Assembly: GCF_014839805.1 (NCBI RefSeq)
Contig: NC_051129.1
Span: 11,784,920 to 11,848,919, forward strand
Origin: Manduca sexta
Lineage: Eukaryota > Arthropoda > Insecta > Lepidoptera > Sphingidae
DNA: 64,000 nt
Reading direction: 5' to 3'
Part shown: piece by piece, positions 9,761 to 22,270 of the stretch
Numbering within the stretch: position 1 is the first letter of the stretch
Layout of the letters: the number at the start of each line of letters is the position of its first letter
The notes under the pieces: generated by a model
What the model saw: the letters and a program-made list of their open reading frames with translations, nothing else
What the model was told of the DNA's origin: nothing
Database searches by the model: none
Translations under genes and position numbers: made by a program

Positions 9761-12700
9761 TCAAAGATTTTAAGGTTATAATGGTTGAACAAGGTGATGT
9801 GAGTCCTGACTCAAAGTTTTAGTCTAAGCTATGATATACCTCTATGCAGGCAAGGTTTGTCTTCAAGTAAACGAGGCTCGTAATTTTATCTAAAAAGATA
9901 AAATGATACTTTAGAAATCCAATCTAAATAATGCATTAGAACTTCCATATTTAGATCCCCTTACGCTAAAGCATTTCATATAAATGTTGGAGTAATTCGC
10001 CGAAACATCCCTCACAATGGCCCTCTCTGGCTAATGAGTGAGTTATTAAAATAACCCCTTTCATTAACTCTTCATGATTTTTTTTTATTTTATGTTTAGA
10101 GTAGGGTGCCGTGGCAGGCGCCATGGCAGGCGGGACATGTCCTGGCTAGTTCTTTTAATAAGTATTCGTGCACGGGTAAAGTTTAATGAACCTTATCATA
10201 ATCTATATAAGATTCTAAGTTAAATTTATCTAATTTTAAGGTTTACCGTAACTGAGTGATAAAGTATAATTCTCTAACTGCTAATTTTATGTTTTCAGTT
10301 TGCATTCTATAAATTCAAGATTTGTATGGACTTAGCTGGCTGGTTTTTATTTCTAGTTCTAAAGAAAATTACACGTACACCCTACGTTCATTAGAGTAAT
10401 GTAGTTCTATTTTAGTAATTTTTTTTATATAAGTAAGAGCAACGTTGGAGTTTATGTGTTGCGTACTACATGAGTGACATAACTCGCAAAGTTCCCAAGA
10501 GCTGTCTTATTATGTCTCTTCATCCACCGAGATTATACACTTGCCTTATACACTTAGACACGATTCCTGTTGCATTATACATGTTCATGATCATTTACGT
10601 ATCAACGAAAAATCCACTCGTGTCCGCACGCTCTGCTAAAAACTAATAAAAATGTCCGAGACTCTCAAAACCCTGGCCACCCTACTCCAGGCGAGATTTT
10701 TTCATGTCAGCCAGGCTCCGGGGTAAGCATGGATAATACGACGTGATTTTTCCTTATTTACCATCCCTTTCCTTACTTAACCCCCATTAATCTTTTTAGA
10801 TGTGCGTCGGCCGGTCTTCAGCGCAGTCCGTTTTAACTCAAATTAAATTAGATTTAAAGAATGTTTAATAAAACGAATGAAATTAAAGTACTCTGAGAGA
10901 TCAGATGTTTGGTCGCGTCGGTTTAGGTGCCGGGTAGAAGTGTGAGGTATGGGTTTCGATTAATTTATTGTCATCGGCTAACAAAATTAGAGGTTAAATA
11001 AGTGCAACAGTATTAGAATAGTGAACCTGTTTACCGGAATAAAGTTTTAGGATTAATTTCCAATAACAGCCAAAACTTTCAAATATATTCAATTTCCTAC
11101 CAGATTTCACAATATATGAAGCCAATAAAGGCATTGCACAGTTTAATAAAAAAATAATAAAACTTTCAACTTTTATTGATTAATAAAACGTTAACAATAT
11201 CGATTTCTTTGCCACGTTTGGTTTAAAAATTCAATTCGTAAAGCTATTAAACATTGTCAAAGGTAAGCAGGAACATAAAAACCCAGTGGGATATGATGAG
11301 TACGATATCTCCGGATCGGTTCCCATATACACTGCAGTGTAGGGTTACTGGACAAGTTGTTGAGAGAAATATTTTGTTTCACGTACAATACGCGTTTAAA
11401 ATAAGCGCTTGAGATTTTCTCTCAGCATGACAAAGTCTTGATGGCTGTTTAATTTACATAACATGTAACCATTATAACTGTTCTTTTTACTATTTTTTGC
11501 CTATTTCAGTAATAAAATATTAAAAAGAAATATATATTTGCTGGTTTCTAATAATTGGAATAAAGTATTTTCTTTATTGTATTGTAAAAAGGAACCAATA
11601 AATCAAATATTGGTTGCTTTTTACTCAGCAGATGAAAATTATTCATCAAATCAAATAGATAATATATATAACTGAATGTAAAAGAGGAATAATTTTTTCT
11701 TTTTGGTATAAAAAGACTAAAAATGACGGAAAGGTGCTACACCGGCGTCAATGAGATATTTCCCTGAAAAAGAAAAAGGCGTCATATTATGATCAAACAC
11801 TGTAAATATTGAAAAACATCTTAAACCTATCCTAGACTTACTATTTTCTAGTCATATTATATGAATTTTTGAAAACAAAGTTCTTGAATTGATTCTATAA
11901 TTTCCCCTTCTCCCAAAAAAATATTTTTATAACACAAACATTATAAAATAGCAGTAATGTACATCATACAAGCTTCTATAATCGTTAGAGTTCTGTGGTG
12001 TTTTTTTAATATGAAGAAACATTTGTCTGCGCGTCGCTACACGCCATATATCATGCGATAACATCTGACTGCTCGTCCGTCTGTGCGCTTTTTGTTTATT
12101 AATATTAGAGCTTGCCTTTCCGAACTCCATAAATTCTTGCTAACGAACACATTTGGATGGGGTTTATTAAAATATTTGTTATCGATCGTAAATAATGTAT
12201 GAATTAGTTTTTGTGAAAAATTTGTTTGATTACGCATACATTTTAATGGTGTTTATTTATCATATAATTTATAACATAACTACATTTTATGTCGTTATAG
12301 TCTTAGGACTATAAATTTTTTTAAAAATATTTAAATTGTTTTAAGATATCGAATAATTTAAGGAAATTACTGCTTACTTAATTACGACGAACTGGCAAAT
12401 TAACTCAGGGTAGTACTATTCTTACCGGACACAGTTTGGTGGCTACACTGCGTCTAATAGTAAATAGGTGCAATATGACAGTGCATTTCAAATAATTTAA
12501 AAGTAGGTACGTATGAGTGCATTGCAAATATCATAATTATGTTCCAATACATGTCACGCCCCTTAAATGTCATTAGAATTTTATCTACCAACCCCTATAC
12601 ATACGTTGCATGCAGTTCTAAAATGAAAGGATTGTTTCTAGTTCCTGATACCTTAAAGTTAGGTAAGTCTAATGTGGGATCAGACTAGACGTACTTAATT

Positions 12701-12842
12701 TATTACTTAACTTCCATAAAGTTAGTGCTTAAGCGTCTAAGACCTAAATGTTTGTACCCTCGACTTAAGGAAGCAATAGCCGTACTAACAGCCGACAATT
12801 ATCTTAAGATTTATTATGAATTAGTGGGATTTTAATTAAAAA
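9761..12842. other. unassigned AT-rich sequence
   Basis: No supported gene. A GC-rich patch at 10110-10140 has GGCAGGCG twice. A strong donor-like AG|GTAAGT sits at 12661-12668, only 21 nt after a TTGTTTCTAG acceptor-like sequence, which is too short to call. Confidence 0.35.
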
Positions 12843-12980
12843 TGTTGACGCGAGGCAATTTGACGCGTCGCGGCGCCGCCTCCGCGGTTATGTGCCCCTG
12901 GTAATTAGACGGGCGTAAGGCGCTCATTGCTCGTTAATACCCCCATTAATTGAGCCCCATATGCTTTTTTAATGAGCTCT
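12843..12980. promoter_or_regulatory. GC-rich island with homeodomain-type cores
   Basis: A GC-rich core (GACGCGTCGCGGCGCCGCC) flanked within 110 bp by several TAATTA/TTAAT cores (GGTAATTAGA, CGTTAATACC, CATTAATTGA, TTTAATGAG). The contrast with the AT-rich surroundings, and the clustering, suggest a conserved developmental enhancer. This is inference from composition. Confidence 0.3.
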
Positions 12981-14299
12981 ATGTGCCTACATTGAGCCTA
13001 CGTACGTACGATGTGTCAATCATGAGGGCATTTCGACTGCCAACGTACATAATTAGCAGATTGATAAGTGTGGGTATTAAATAGCAAAATATTGCGTGGC
13101 TAAGTGGTAATTACTGTGGTGAAAGCAGACGATACTACATGCATACAATAGTATGAAAAGATCACAGGCTGTGCAATGCTTTACTCTCGCAGTCGCAATG
13201 CTTACTGGTGATCTGTTTGTGTAGATAAAAGATACTACAATATATTTACTAGGTGGTAGCGATCGTATGCAAATCTTGTGAAGGCACCAAGGATTATCGA
13301 TTCTTGCCAATCAGCAATAGACAAGGAATGTATTTGATTTAGTCCTTATTGCCAATTAGTAATAAGCAATGGGTGTATTTGATCCAGTCCCGAGCATTTT
13401 ACCTTTTTCGAATCGACGAATTCTCTTTTTTTAGGTATCCTTACTCAATGATGTGATGTTTAACACTAACAAGGTAAAAGGACTACTTCACTGGATATAG
13501 AACTCTCAAAATTTCTGAGTTCTTTTCACATGATGATTGGTAAAAAATTTGGACACTCATTCTCAAGTCTAATAATATTAATAATTGTCTTATAAACTAA
13601 TCTCTAGAAAGTCAAATTACACGGTGCTCTACGTAGTTCAGGTAAATTTGTTCCCTTAGTTTTGATCACTAACAACATTGTAAAATTATTTACAAGGTTA
13701 AATCCATAAAATAATTTGCATTGAAATTCGGGTAATGACAGGTCCGACAACTAGGACAATTTGGGCCAATAAAACCGACGATCCTTCATAGAGGCAATTG
13801 TTACCTGACGTTTGCAATTTTTTGGTACATTTGTTTTACAATACAATGTGAGACTAAATAAGTGGCAATAAAATATTAAACCAATTAAAATTGCAATAAA
13901 ACAGAAGTTGTCCTATTTATTTTTATTATTCTGTTCGAATTTTAAAATGTCTATAAAGAGAAGCCATTTCCTTTAACGTTTTTTTTTTTGTTAATTTTAT
14001 GTATTCTATTTTCGAACTATTTAAAATAATACAGCGTCTTTACTCTCAAACTTTTTTTGTTGATATTGTTTTTGATATATTTTTTTTTTTTATTATCGTC
14101 CTATGGAACCTGGAAACTATTCCTAGGGAACCGTGATAATAGAATTAGTGTTGTCCTAATGTATTATACATGTGACCTTTTACATTCGGTATTATAAATT
14201 GTATTTCCATTCATACTTTATCGTATACAAATATCTCATTGACTTCTTTAAAAATCTTATTAATTGACAAATTGGTTAAAATATTTCCGTACGAGATAG
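12981..14299. other. unassigned AT-rich sequence
   Basis: AT-rich with T-tracts near 13980 and 14080. No gene or repeat recognised. Confidence 0.4.
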
Positions 14300-14379
14300 T
14301 GTATCAGGAGGCGACGGGGCTCGGCGCCGTCTGACCCGCGATAACGGCTGACGTCAGCGCCTGCCACCTAGCTGATACA
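14300..14379. promoter_or_regulatory. GC-rich island with a CRE palindrome, bounded by inverted 8-mers
   Basis: The outer edges are TGTATCAG (14300-14307) and its exact inverse CTGATACA (14372-14379). Inside is a GC-rich core with the perfect 12-bp palindrome GCTGACGTCAGC (14347-14358), a full CREB/ATF-type TGACGTCA site. A regulatory element is the likely reading; a tiny foldback element is possible. Confidence 0.35.
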
Positions 14380-15238
14380 GCTTCTAGTACTTGGAGATTA
14401 AGATAGCCTTCCTACTTTTGTTGTGTATCGATATAACCAGACTGTATTGCGACTGTTCACAAAAAACCATATTGGTTTAGTCCTAAGATTGTTCTGGGAT
14501 TGACTAGTGTAATTTAAGTAAAACAAACATAATTTTGGCGACTGTCAAGGAAAATAACGTCTATCATTCTAATGAGATTTATAAAATCATTATGAAATAA
14601 AATCAACTTGTAATTTGCACTATTTAAAGAGCCATTTACGGATAAATAAGTGTCAATAGTTGGTCAATAATCAGTAGAAGTATCCGACAGCGAACGTTTA
14701 ATCTATCGTGATTAGCAGGACATAACCAGCTCGTGTCGGAATGTCGGCGACACCTCGGGCTGCTCGCGGAGATTAACTGACGTGTCATGGAAATACTTAA
14801 TTCTCTTTTACTTTATATTTTATTATGGTTGCTACTAATGCCAGTATGTTTAAAATATAAGTATATCAAATATGAATGAAAATAATACCCAACTAGGTGT
14901 TGCTCACTAAAAAGTCCTAACATCCCGATGGAGCGAATTACCGGGATACACAATCTATGTGATAAGTCAGGACAAAATCTACCCGTATGTTAAATCTAAT
15001 TTAAATCTGTTCAGCTAGTTCTGAGTTTACTTCTAACAAACATTCAAGCGTCCTAACATTTTTTAAACTTTCGCATTCATAGTATTAGTAAGAAGTAAGA
15101 TGTTGCCAGTAAAATACGAGACCAAGTTACCATAAGCAGTAACAAAACTTGAGCATTGGGTTGCAAAACATTGCAAGGCGCTTTAATGTATCTGTCACCC
15201 TAGAATTAATATCTCATAAAATCTAGTAATTATATTTT

Positions 15239-15281
15239 CATAATCATCATCAGCCGCAGGATGTCCACTGCTGTTCATGAG
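15239..15281 (-). repeat. LINE/SINE 3' tail fragment
   Basis: On the - strand reads CAGCAGTGGACATCCTGCGG followed by CTGATGATGAT, the same tail type as at 7308 and 60168. Confidence 0.55.
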
Positions 15282-16557
15282 CATTATCTTTAACAGAAAC
15301 TAAAAGCCTTAACAGACAATTCTGACTAAGAAGATCTATTGTATTACTCTAAATTTTCAAATTTTATCTGAATAGCATGTTATTAAGAATCATTGTATCT
15401 TCCGAATAAAGTTTCTTTAACCAAACAAACGACATCCAGTAACACTACTCAATACTACAGATAAATCTCTAGTCCTCAACTCCAACTAATCGGCGCCAAC
15501 CCTAACTACTAACTACAACTAACTAGATCTAACAACTGACAGTAATCGTTCAACCGTCGCCCGCGGCGCGACGCCAAATCGCTTCCAACTTATTACTTAA
15601 GCAATTAACTACCGAGCAACTGACTCGTTTACTGCACTAATATTGGAATTGCTATCAATATTCGACATTCCGCTTCGGGCGGCTCGATATTGAACAGTAA
15701 TTGCGTATTGTCGATATCATATCCAAGCTTGATCGAATTCTTACGATTTATTTCTTATTTAACGATTTATGTTTAATAGATGACGCCCGCGCTTTAGACC
15801 TTTCCAGGGATAAAGGAAGGGACGTAACTACTCTAACGCTACGGTGCAGTGCATCAGAGGCTGGGCCTCTACGACCAGACCCTAACCAGGACCTTTAAGG
15901 TCGTGGTTGCTAAGAAAGCATCTCACCGATCTAAAATTTTAATCGGGGACTGTTGTTTGCTCTCGCCCGGGTTCTCGCCACAGTTAAGGCCACCACTGAT
16001 TGTGTCACACACTGGTTCAGAATGAGGGCAGGGGTAGTTTTGTCTTTAGTCTTAACTAGGGACACCCTGTATAAAAGGCCTACTGCGTGCTATTAAGAAA
16101 TTAAAAGTAGTATGGTAATTCAAGTTACTGTACCTGTATGCTATAATCAACTGGTGCCGGATAAAATGAAAGAATCGCCATCATGATTTAAAGTACTTAT
16201 AATACTATGTGTTTATTTATTTATCATATTCTTATATGTATGTCTATATATTTTAAATTATAATAGATATACATTGTTATTATTTTTATTATATATATTA
16301 TGCCATATATTTATCTAATAAAAATATTTATCTTACCATTTGTAGATGCACTTGTTTATTTCTGCACCACCCTGAAGTCGACTGGTAGATCTACACCTAT
16401 AATGCTTGCAGACTGTTGCTTGTTAGCAGAAAAGATAAAGCGGTCGCCAATCATCGCCATCGCGGAACGAATTTCAACCTCGAACATGTGTTTCCGAAAC
16501 TTACACGCATAGTAATTGTCCGATCTGGTAAATGAACTATGGTTCATTATAAAGTTC

Positions 16558-16583
16558 ATAGTAAGGTTTATGAACCTTACTAT
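16558..16583. other. perfect 11-bp hairpin
   Basis: ATAGTAAGGTT, a TATG loop, then AACCTTACTAT. It follows related half-palindromes (GAACTATGGTTCAT). Possibly the remnant of a small foldback element; it is too short for a pre-miRNA. Confidence 0.5.
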
Positions 16584-17344
16584 TTACAACCAAAATAGAC
16601 TACTACTAAACCCTTCCTTGGACATATCCACCACTCCTGCAAAACTATAGCCCATAAATTAATCAGCAACCAAGAAAAATAATTGAAACGCAAAACGGTC
16701 TAAACAGCCACTTAAACTCAAATTCTGCGAAAAAAGGAAGTCCCGGGACGCCACAAGTCACTCCTAAATAAATATAAATGCTTTTTGTCCGTTCTTGAAT
16801 TGATATTTATGGGTTAAAAAACTGCGCCCCGCTGCGCCACAGCTGCTGGGGAAATGGAGGCGAAATACAAAATACCACACGAGTCGATGTAGAATCAAAA
16901 TTAATATGCGCTTTGGAAGATAGTAAACATGTTTATGCGATATTAGTTTTAATTTATTGGGTAATTGTAACTCATTTTGAGTGTAGGAATATATTTCAAT
17001 GTTACCAAGATATGTAAGTAAAATATTGTCAATCTAGTTTGTATTGGGCAAGTGTCTATTTTTGTTTTATTGGTATTTATAATAACTGCTGCCACATAAC
17101 TATTCACAAACACTTGCTAATAAGCACAACTAATCTATATTGTAATTAACATATTTTTACATCTTTCATAGGGTCAACAATTTTGAGTAAAATAATAAAA
17201 AAATATCAACAAAAAAATACTGGTAAGGTCACTAATAATTGCGTTTAATTATAAAAAGCGATAAATCCTATATTATGTGTATGTGTATGTATATGTGCGT
17301 GCGTGTGTATTTTTTTAAATCTATAAATATTTTCTCTGTTACAG

Positions 17345-17395
17345 ATCTACTACAGACGCAGTTCTGAAGGAATTCTTCGCAAGCCGTCTAGTGGT
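17345..17395 (+). other. candidate 51-nt internal exon
   Basis: A good acceptor (TTTTCTCTGTTACAG, with a branch-like CTATAA upstream) is followed by 51 nt and a near-ideal donor GTAAGTAATA. The length is a multiple of three, as for cassette exons. Two frames are open: IYYRRSSEGILRKPSSG in frame 1, and STTDAVLKEFFASRLV in frame 2. The exon is less AT-rich than its flanks. I do not recognise either peptide. It could be a coding cassette exon of a gene with very long introns, or an exon of a long noncoding RNA. Confidence 0.4.
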
Positions 17396-20300
17396 GTAAG
17401 TAATAATGTTAAATTCTATCACGCCATAAAACTTAATTACTGACTATGACAAGGCGAAAAGCGAAACGATGTTGGATGTAAGCACTTGCCTATGCAGTCT
17501 GGGAAATGTGGATAAAGGAGCTACACCATTGCATGGTGGAGTTCAAAATAATTAATAAAATATTTTTTCATTCAACATGACGTAGTTTTTGAAAAACGTC
17601 ATATGGGAATTTTATTTGGTTACTTTATTCTAAATAGCCTTTTATAAGTTAAAAATGTTTAACCATTTCATATGGTCCATACTACAATCTTCAAATATAC
17701 CTTCAATATTATAATTCTCTTTGTCTACAAACAGCAGATTATTCAAAATGACTCTCGAATATTGAGCATTCAATAAATCAAGGTTAATTAATACAAACAA
17801 TATTACATAATTGTTTTATTAATAGTTAACTACGTGTATACGGTAAATCAATTCAGAAACAATCCGAAGGCTTGATTTGTTGAGGCAACCGCCTCTACCT
17901 GCGTGCCACACTTTAATTTGCATACAAATTAATACACGCAAAACATACAAACATATAACCACACATTCTCGAATACAACTCTCGTTGGATTTAAATTCTG
18001 ATTGTACAATAATCATTAAGTATTTATTACAACTTATAAAGATAATATTTAATATATTTGTCGTTAAAGGATTCCTATTTTGAATGCACATTTTTTTAAA
18101 TTTCTGTTAGAAATTGCTTATGCGCATATTGATTACGTGCAAATTATGTTTATCCGGTCTAATTTCTATGTATAGATCTTCTAGAATATACAACTTTTAA
18201 CGTTATATTCTTTAAACTACCTTCAATATTAAATATAGACAATAGTCAGAAATCAACACAACACAATCTCTAAGTAGTCATATTGTATTAGTACGTGCAA
18301 TAAGTACAACATACTTATCATTACATCCTGCAACATACTAAAAATGAAAACGTCAACCAACTCAAAACCTCATTTTACGACATCTAAAAACAAATGAGAA
18401 GCGGTGGTAGAGCGTGATTCCCACGGGCGCGCCCTCGCAACCATATTTAACGATTCCATAGCTTTATAACATAATAACTGGTCTAATTTACTGCGCTTCC
18501 AAACGGTAAGCTGTATATTAGGGACTGTTTAACCGACTACTGCGAAACGAGGAGGTGTTATGATTTGGACACTCTATGTATGTACTCGTATCTATTTTAG
18601 ATGTCTATCGATTCTTCTTTATTATGAGATAGCTATATATTTCTTTATTTTTATTTTTTTTATATTATCTCTTAGACGTTATTAATGGCTCCAACAGTAT
18701 GACAGCTCTTTCCCAGAATAAAACTCTCCCTGTTTACTTTTCCAGGTTAAAAAAAAATATTTTTTTTCAGGACTTGGTTTATCCAGTACGTATTAAAATA
18801 ATTTGTAAACAAAATCTTTATTTTTAGTAAAAGAGACACGTAGCCAGTAATATAATATGACAAGTTTATAATGAATACATAAATGTAGACTACATTCCTG
18901 TCTTTACAAGGACAGTGCATTTACAATCCCTTTAGCCGTGTTAAATGTTCATATATGACTCACGTAAACCAACTCGTTCAATGTTTTAATAATAACAATA
19001 ACTTTCTTGCAACAAAAAAATATAGAAATAATAACATTAAGAAATACTTAAACAATAATTTTTATATCTGAGTCAACAGTCAACATTTTAAATATCGTTA
19101 GGGGTCCCCAAACTAGGCTATGCCTGTATCTTGAGACAGCTATAATGAGAGTATCAAAACTTATAATGAGCCGACAATGCAAAAAACTAAAAAAAAAATA
19201 TCATGATTTATATAAGATGAAATAATGCCTTTTAAATTACAAAACAATTTGCAGTTCCATATAGTGAATTGATCCTAATATTGCTACGACCAAACATTTA
19301 TCCCATACACAACAATATATTAAACGCCTTATTTATACAACATGAGCGACAGTTCATTTAAAACAATAACAGAAAATGTTTTAAAAAATACATAAGGGCA
19401 GGACGCAAGGGTTGGTTCCGTCAGCCCGGCGCGGCCGTGACGAATGCGTTTGTAAAAACAAAAACAAACTGACAGGACAAACCGCAGGATGCGGGCTACC
19501 ACGTGCCTATAACCTTTTAAATGTCAATGTTAGGAGTTACCACTGGACTTGTCATAACATATCAGTACTAGCTAACCCTAATAAGTGCATCAGTGGAGCA
19601 CTAAAATACGATATTAGACGCCTTGCCACTAGTAAGGCGTCAATGTGTCTTATAATTCTGGGAAACTATACTATCTATACACTAATTACAAAGGCGTCTA
19701 AGTACCCGCCAGTCGATATAGTGTGGAAGTCACACTACAAGTGCTTGGTGGCAGAATATGAACTTTTCAAAATATTTTAAACGAAACTTATTATACAGGG
19801 TCAAATTAATTAGCATATACAATTTAATACAACTTAAAAAATGACGTGTCATTTTAAAATAAACATAACGCATTGAATGTTCGAGTCATGTTCGAGATAA
19901 GTTAGTAAGTTGATTTGTAGGATGACGGGCGGTTTCTGAAGGGTGCTGCGACGCCTCGACATGTGACAGAATTTAACGAGCTCAGACCACCCACCTGCGT
20001 CTCACCAACTATTACAATTGCTTTATGAGTTTTGTATGACATTCATAAACGTTTTTAACAGTTTTCGTGTGCTCTTCCCACGATAGTCATAGAGTTATAG
20101 GGAATGGAGTATAAGTTAATTTCCGACGATCGCCTCTTCCTGTGTTCCTTCCTTATATATGTCTGGTACTAAAGGTTGATGCTCTGGTTTAATCTTTGCC
20201 TACTCCTTCAAGGATAAAAGCGTGATGTGTCCATTTCTAAAGGTGGTGGTATAAGCTAAAAAAATGATTTCACTCTTATAATTTTTCTTCTCACTTCAAA

Positions 20301-21140
20301 CGTCTTGTTTTCCGTGAACATATTCTACAATACCTTGATATTTCATAAATTGAATCGATATTATTCCTATCTCATGTCACTGACCACCCCTAAGCCAGAG
20401 ACACGTACTATTTATAATATTTAATCAAACCCACATATCTGCCTCCTGTAATGTATGCGCGTCATAAAACAACTAGGTGAAACACGGCGCCCGCGCAGCG
20501 CGTCGTACCCACGCAGCTATGTACCCGCCCACACCTCACAACCAATCAAGACCAACTATCGTTCACTATTCGTCAACCAAAAATCACTTTTAACCAATTG
20601 CTAAAAGAACTTTCCCTACCGCAATTGTATCTTTGTCAAAAATCCCTTGGCAACGCTCTCCTGACGGCATTGCCTTCGAAGTCGTCTTTAAGACACTGGA
20701 ATAAGGTTGCTGTATCTGTTAGGCAGAAGTTTGTCAAAAGGATAAAAACGTCACGTCCTGTTGGTTGGTAACGTAAACATTGCTCAAAATAAATCATCGG
20801 TGACACGTATTGTGATGTTTAGTTTTGGTTTTTGTGTTTTCTTAACTGTCTTAACTTGCATTTATTTTCGGAAGAATTTGCCTCAGTTGGGTTTCGTCTA
20901 ATTGATATAGTCAGTAAACACCCCTACTGTTTCTGCTGTCCTTATATTTTTTCTTACATTAACACAACGAGTCGTGCATTTTCTAAGGGAGACTCTTCTG
21001 ACATATTTATCCCCGAGTTGAATTTTCTGAATCATGTAACAGAGATGCATTGTAACAGAGTAGACAAATAGTTTGCGAAAAAGTCTACCAAAACGCGTCC
21101 TATTGTATAATGAAGTTAAACAATCCGACCACACGGCCAC
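17396..21140. other. unassigned AT-rich sequence
   Basis: No firm gene. A possible 15-nt microexon (after TATTTTTTTTCAG, before GTACGT) lies at 18771-18785 and is speculative. An 8-bp perfect hairpin GACGCCTT...AAGGCGTC lies at 19617-19641. AAAATGAC-GT-GTCATTTT at 19838-19855 is a small inverted repeat. Confidence 0.35.
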
Positions 21141-21253
21141 CGCTCGCCATACGGCACTGATTTTTTGCTGCAGCCAACCCAGATATTTTTTTAAGTCCTT
21201 TTTACGTACAGCAACATTATCTTTTTGGCGCGCACTCACGACAACATGGCGGC
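21141..21253. promoter_or_regulatory. E2F-like and PHO/YY1-like motif pair
   Basis: GCCAT core at 21146-21150, an E2F-type TTTTTGGCGCGC at 21222-21233, and ATGGCGGC (inverted PHO/YY1) at 21246-21253. It lies in a locally CpG-rich stretch from 21050 to 21400. Confidence 0.3.
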
Positions 21254-22059
21254 TAGATGGAGACACTCGATAGAGGATGCAAAACCGGATTGATAGTGCT
21301 AGGTAGTTCGTCCCCGACATTTATTGCCATCCGGGCGAAGAGTTATAGGGGAACACTCGCAGAAAGTTTGCCTTAAAACTACTTTATTGGCACCATTCCA
21401 ATCTGAAGGCGAACTCGGCGTCTTCCCGCCTATATTAATTCATTCATTGCTCAGCTAAAAAACATCATATTTTTACGCTGTAATGGCATATGTCGCTGCC
21501 AGAGGTCGGGTGTAAATCTTCCATGCAAAATAGGATTCTCGATCTCTGATCACGATTTATTAACAGTTAAATATGAAACTCTATAAAGGAATTGTAATTT
21601 GTTTGTAACACGCAAACTATAAATAACGTTACAGGTATAAATGATCACAAAATTACATAAATCAAAATTTGAAAGGCATTACGAATATTAAATGCGTTAA
21701 TTCTACACAAAATTCCAAAGTGCTTAGATTGTGACGAACAAAAAATATAACAGTCAATAACGTTTTATATTTCCCCTCTCTACCAATCTTTTGTCCTTCG
21801 GCTCTAATTCAACCTGCTCTCCAGTCAAGGACTTTATGACGAACAATAATAATTGTCAAACAAAGAACTTTATCCCAAGTTTTGACATCTCCATTTCATA
21901 ATCCATACAATTCCAACAATGAGGCGTTCGGACAAAACGCGCGAATATAACAATTGTAATGGGGCAGTCTAAAGAAATTAGCAAAAAAATTGACTCATTC
22001 CGAGCGCATCGCTTGTTGTGTAAACATCCGTCGGGTGAAACGGAACGCATTCGTGGGCT

Positions 22060-22270
22060 GCCATGTTTTTTTCGCCGTTTTGGCGGGAAGATTTATGACC
22101 AGCGACAAAGTCAATTTCACGGGACTCAACGCAGCGATAAGGCACGCTCAGACGCCCTTTATGACGGAATTCGCCATGGGCTTTTAGTTCGAATTGTCCT
22201 TGGGTAAACATTTTACCTGCCAATTGTGATGGATTGTTTCCGCCGTTGTCGTCAGTGGGGTGTCCGCCAT
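22060..22270. promoter_or_regulatory. E2F-like site within a GCCAT cluster
   Basis: GCCAT at 22060-22064, 22173-22177 and 22266-22270, and a textbook E2F-type TTTTGGCGGGAA at 22078-22089. The stretch 21960-22290 is clearly more GC- and CpG-rich than its flanks. No ATG-initiated coding frame of note explains it, so I favour regulatory DNA. Confidence 0.35.

Larger units (their letters stand above)
14380..17344. other. mostly unassigned sequence
   Basis: Contains a short LINE tail at 15239-15281 and a perfect hairpin at 16558-16583. The stretch 15780-16070 is less AT-rich and may be old retroelement coding sequence, but I cannot place it. Nothing else is supported. Confidence 0.35.

Noticed and set aside
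18771..18785. 15-nt microexon between TTTTTTTTCAG and GTACGT
   Set aside because: Too short to separate from chance in a T-rich region without transcript evidence.
19412..19780. 122-codon frame on the + strand
   Set aside because: Starts at TTG, sequence has no family resemblance, and it spans a hairpin-bearing AT-rich region.
20898..21320. 140-codon ATG frame on the - strand
   Set aside because: No recognisable domain, no splice context, lies in a motif-rich noncoding island; plausible by chance in 64 kb.
22138..22147. TAAGGCACGC, the first ten bases of miR-124
   Set aside because: The match stops there and the flanks cannot form a pre-miRNA hairpin.
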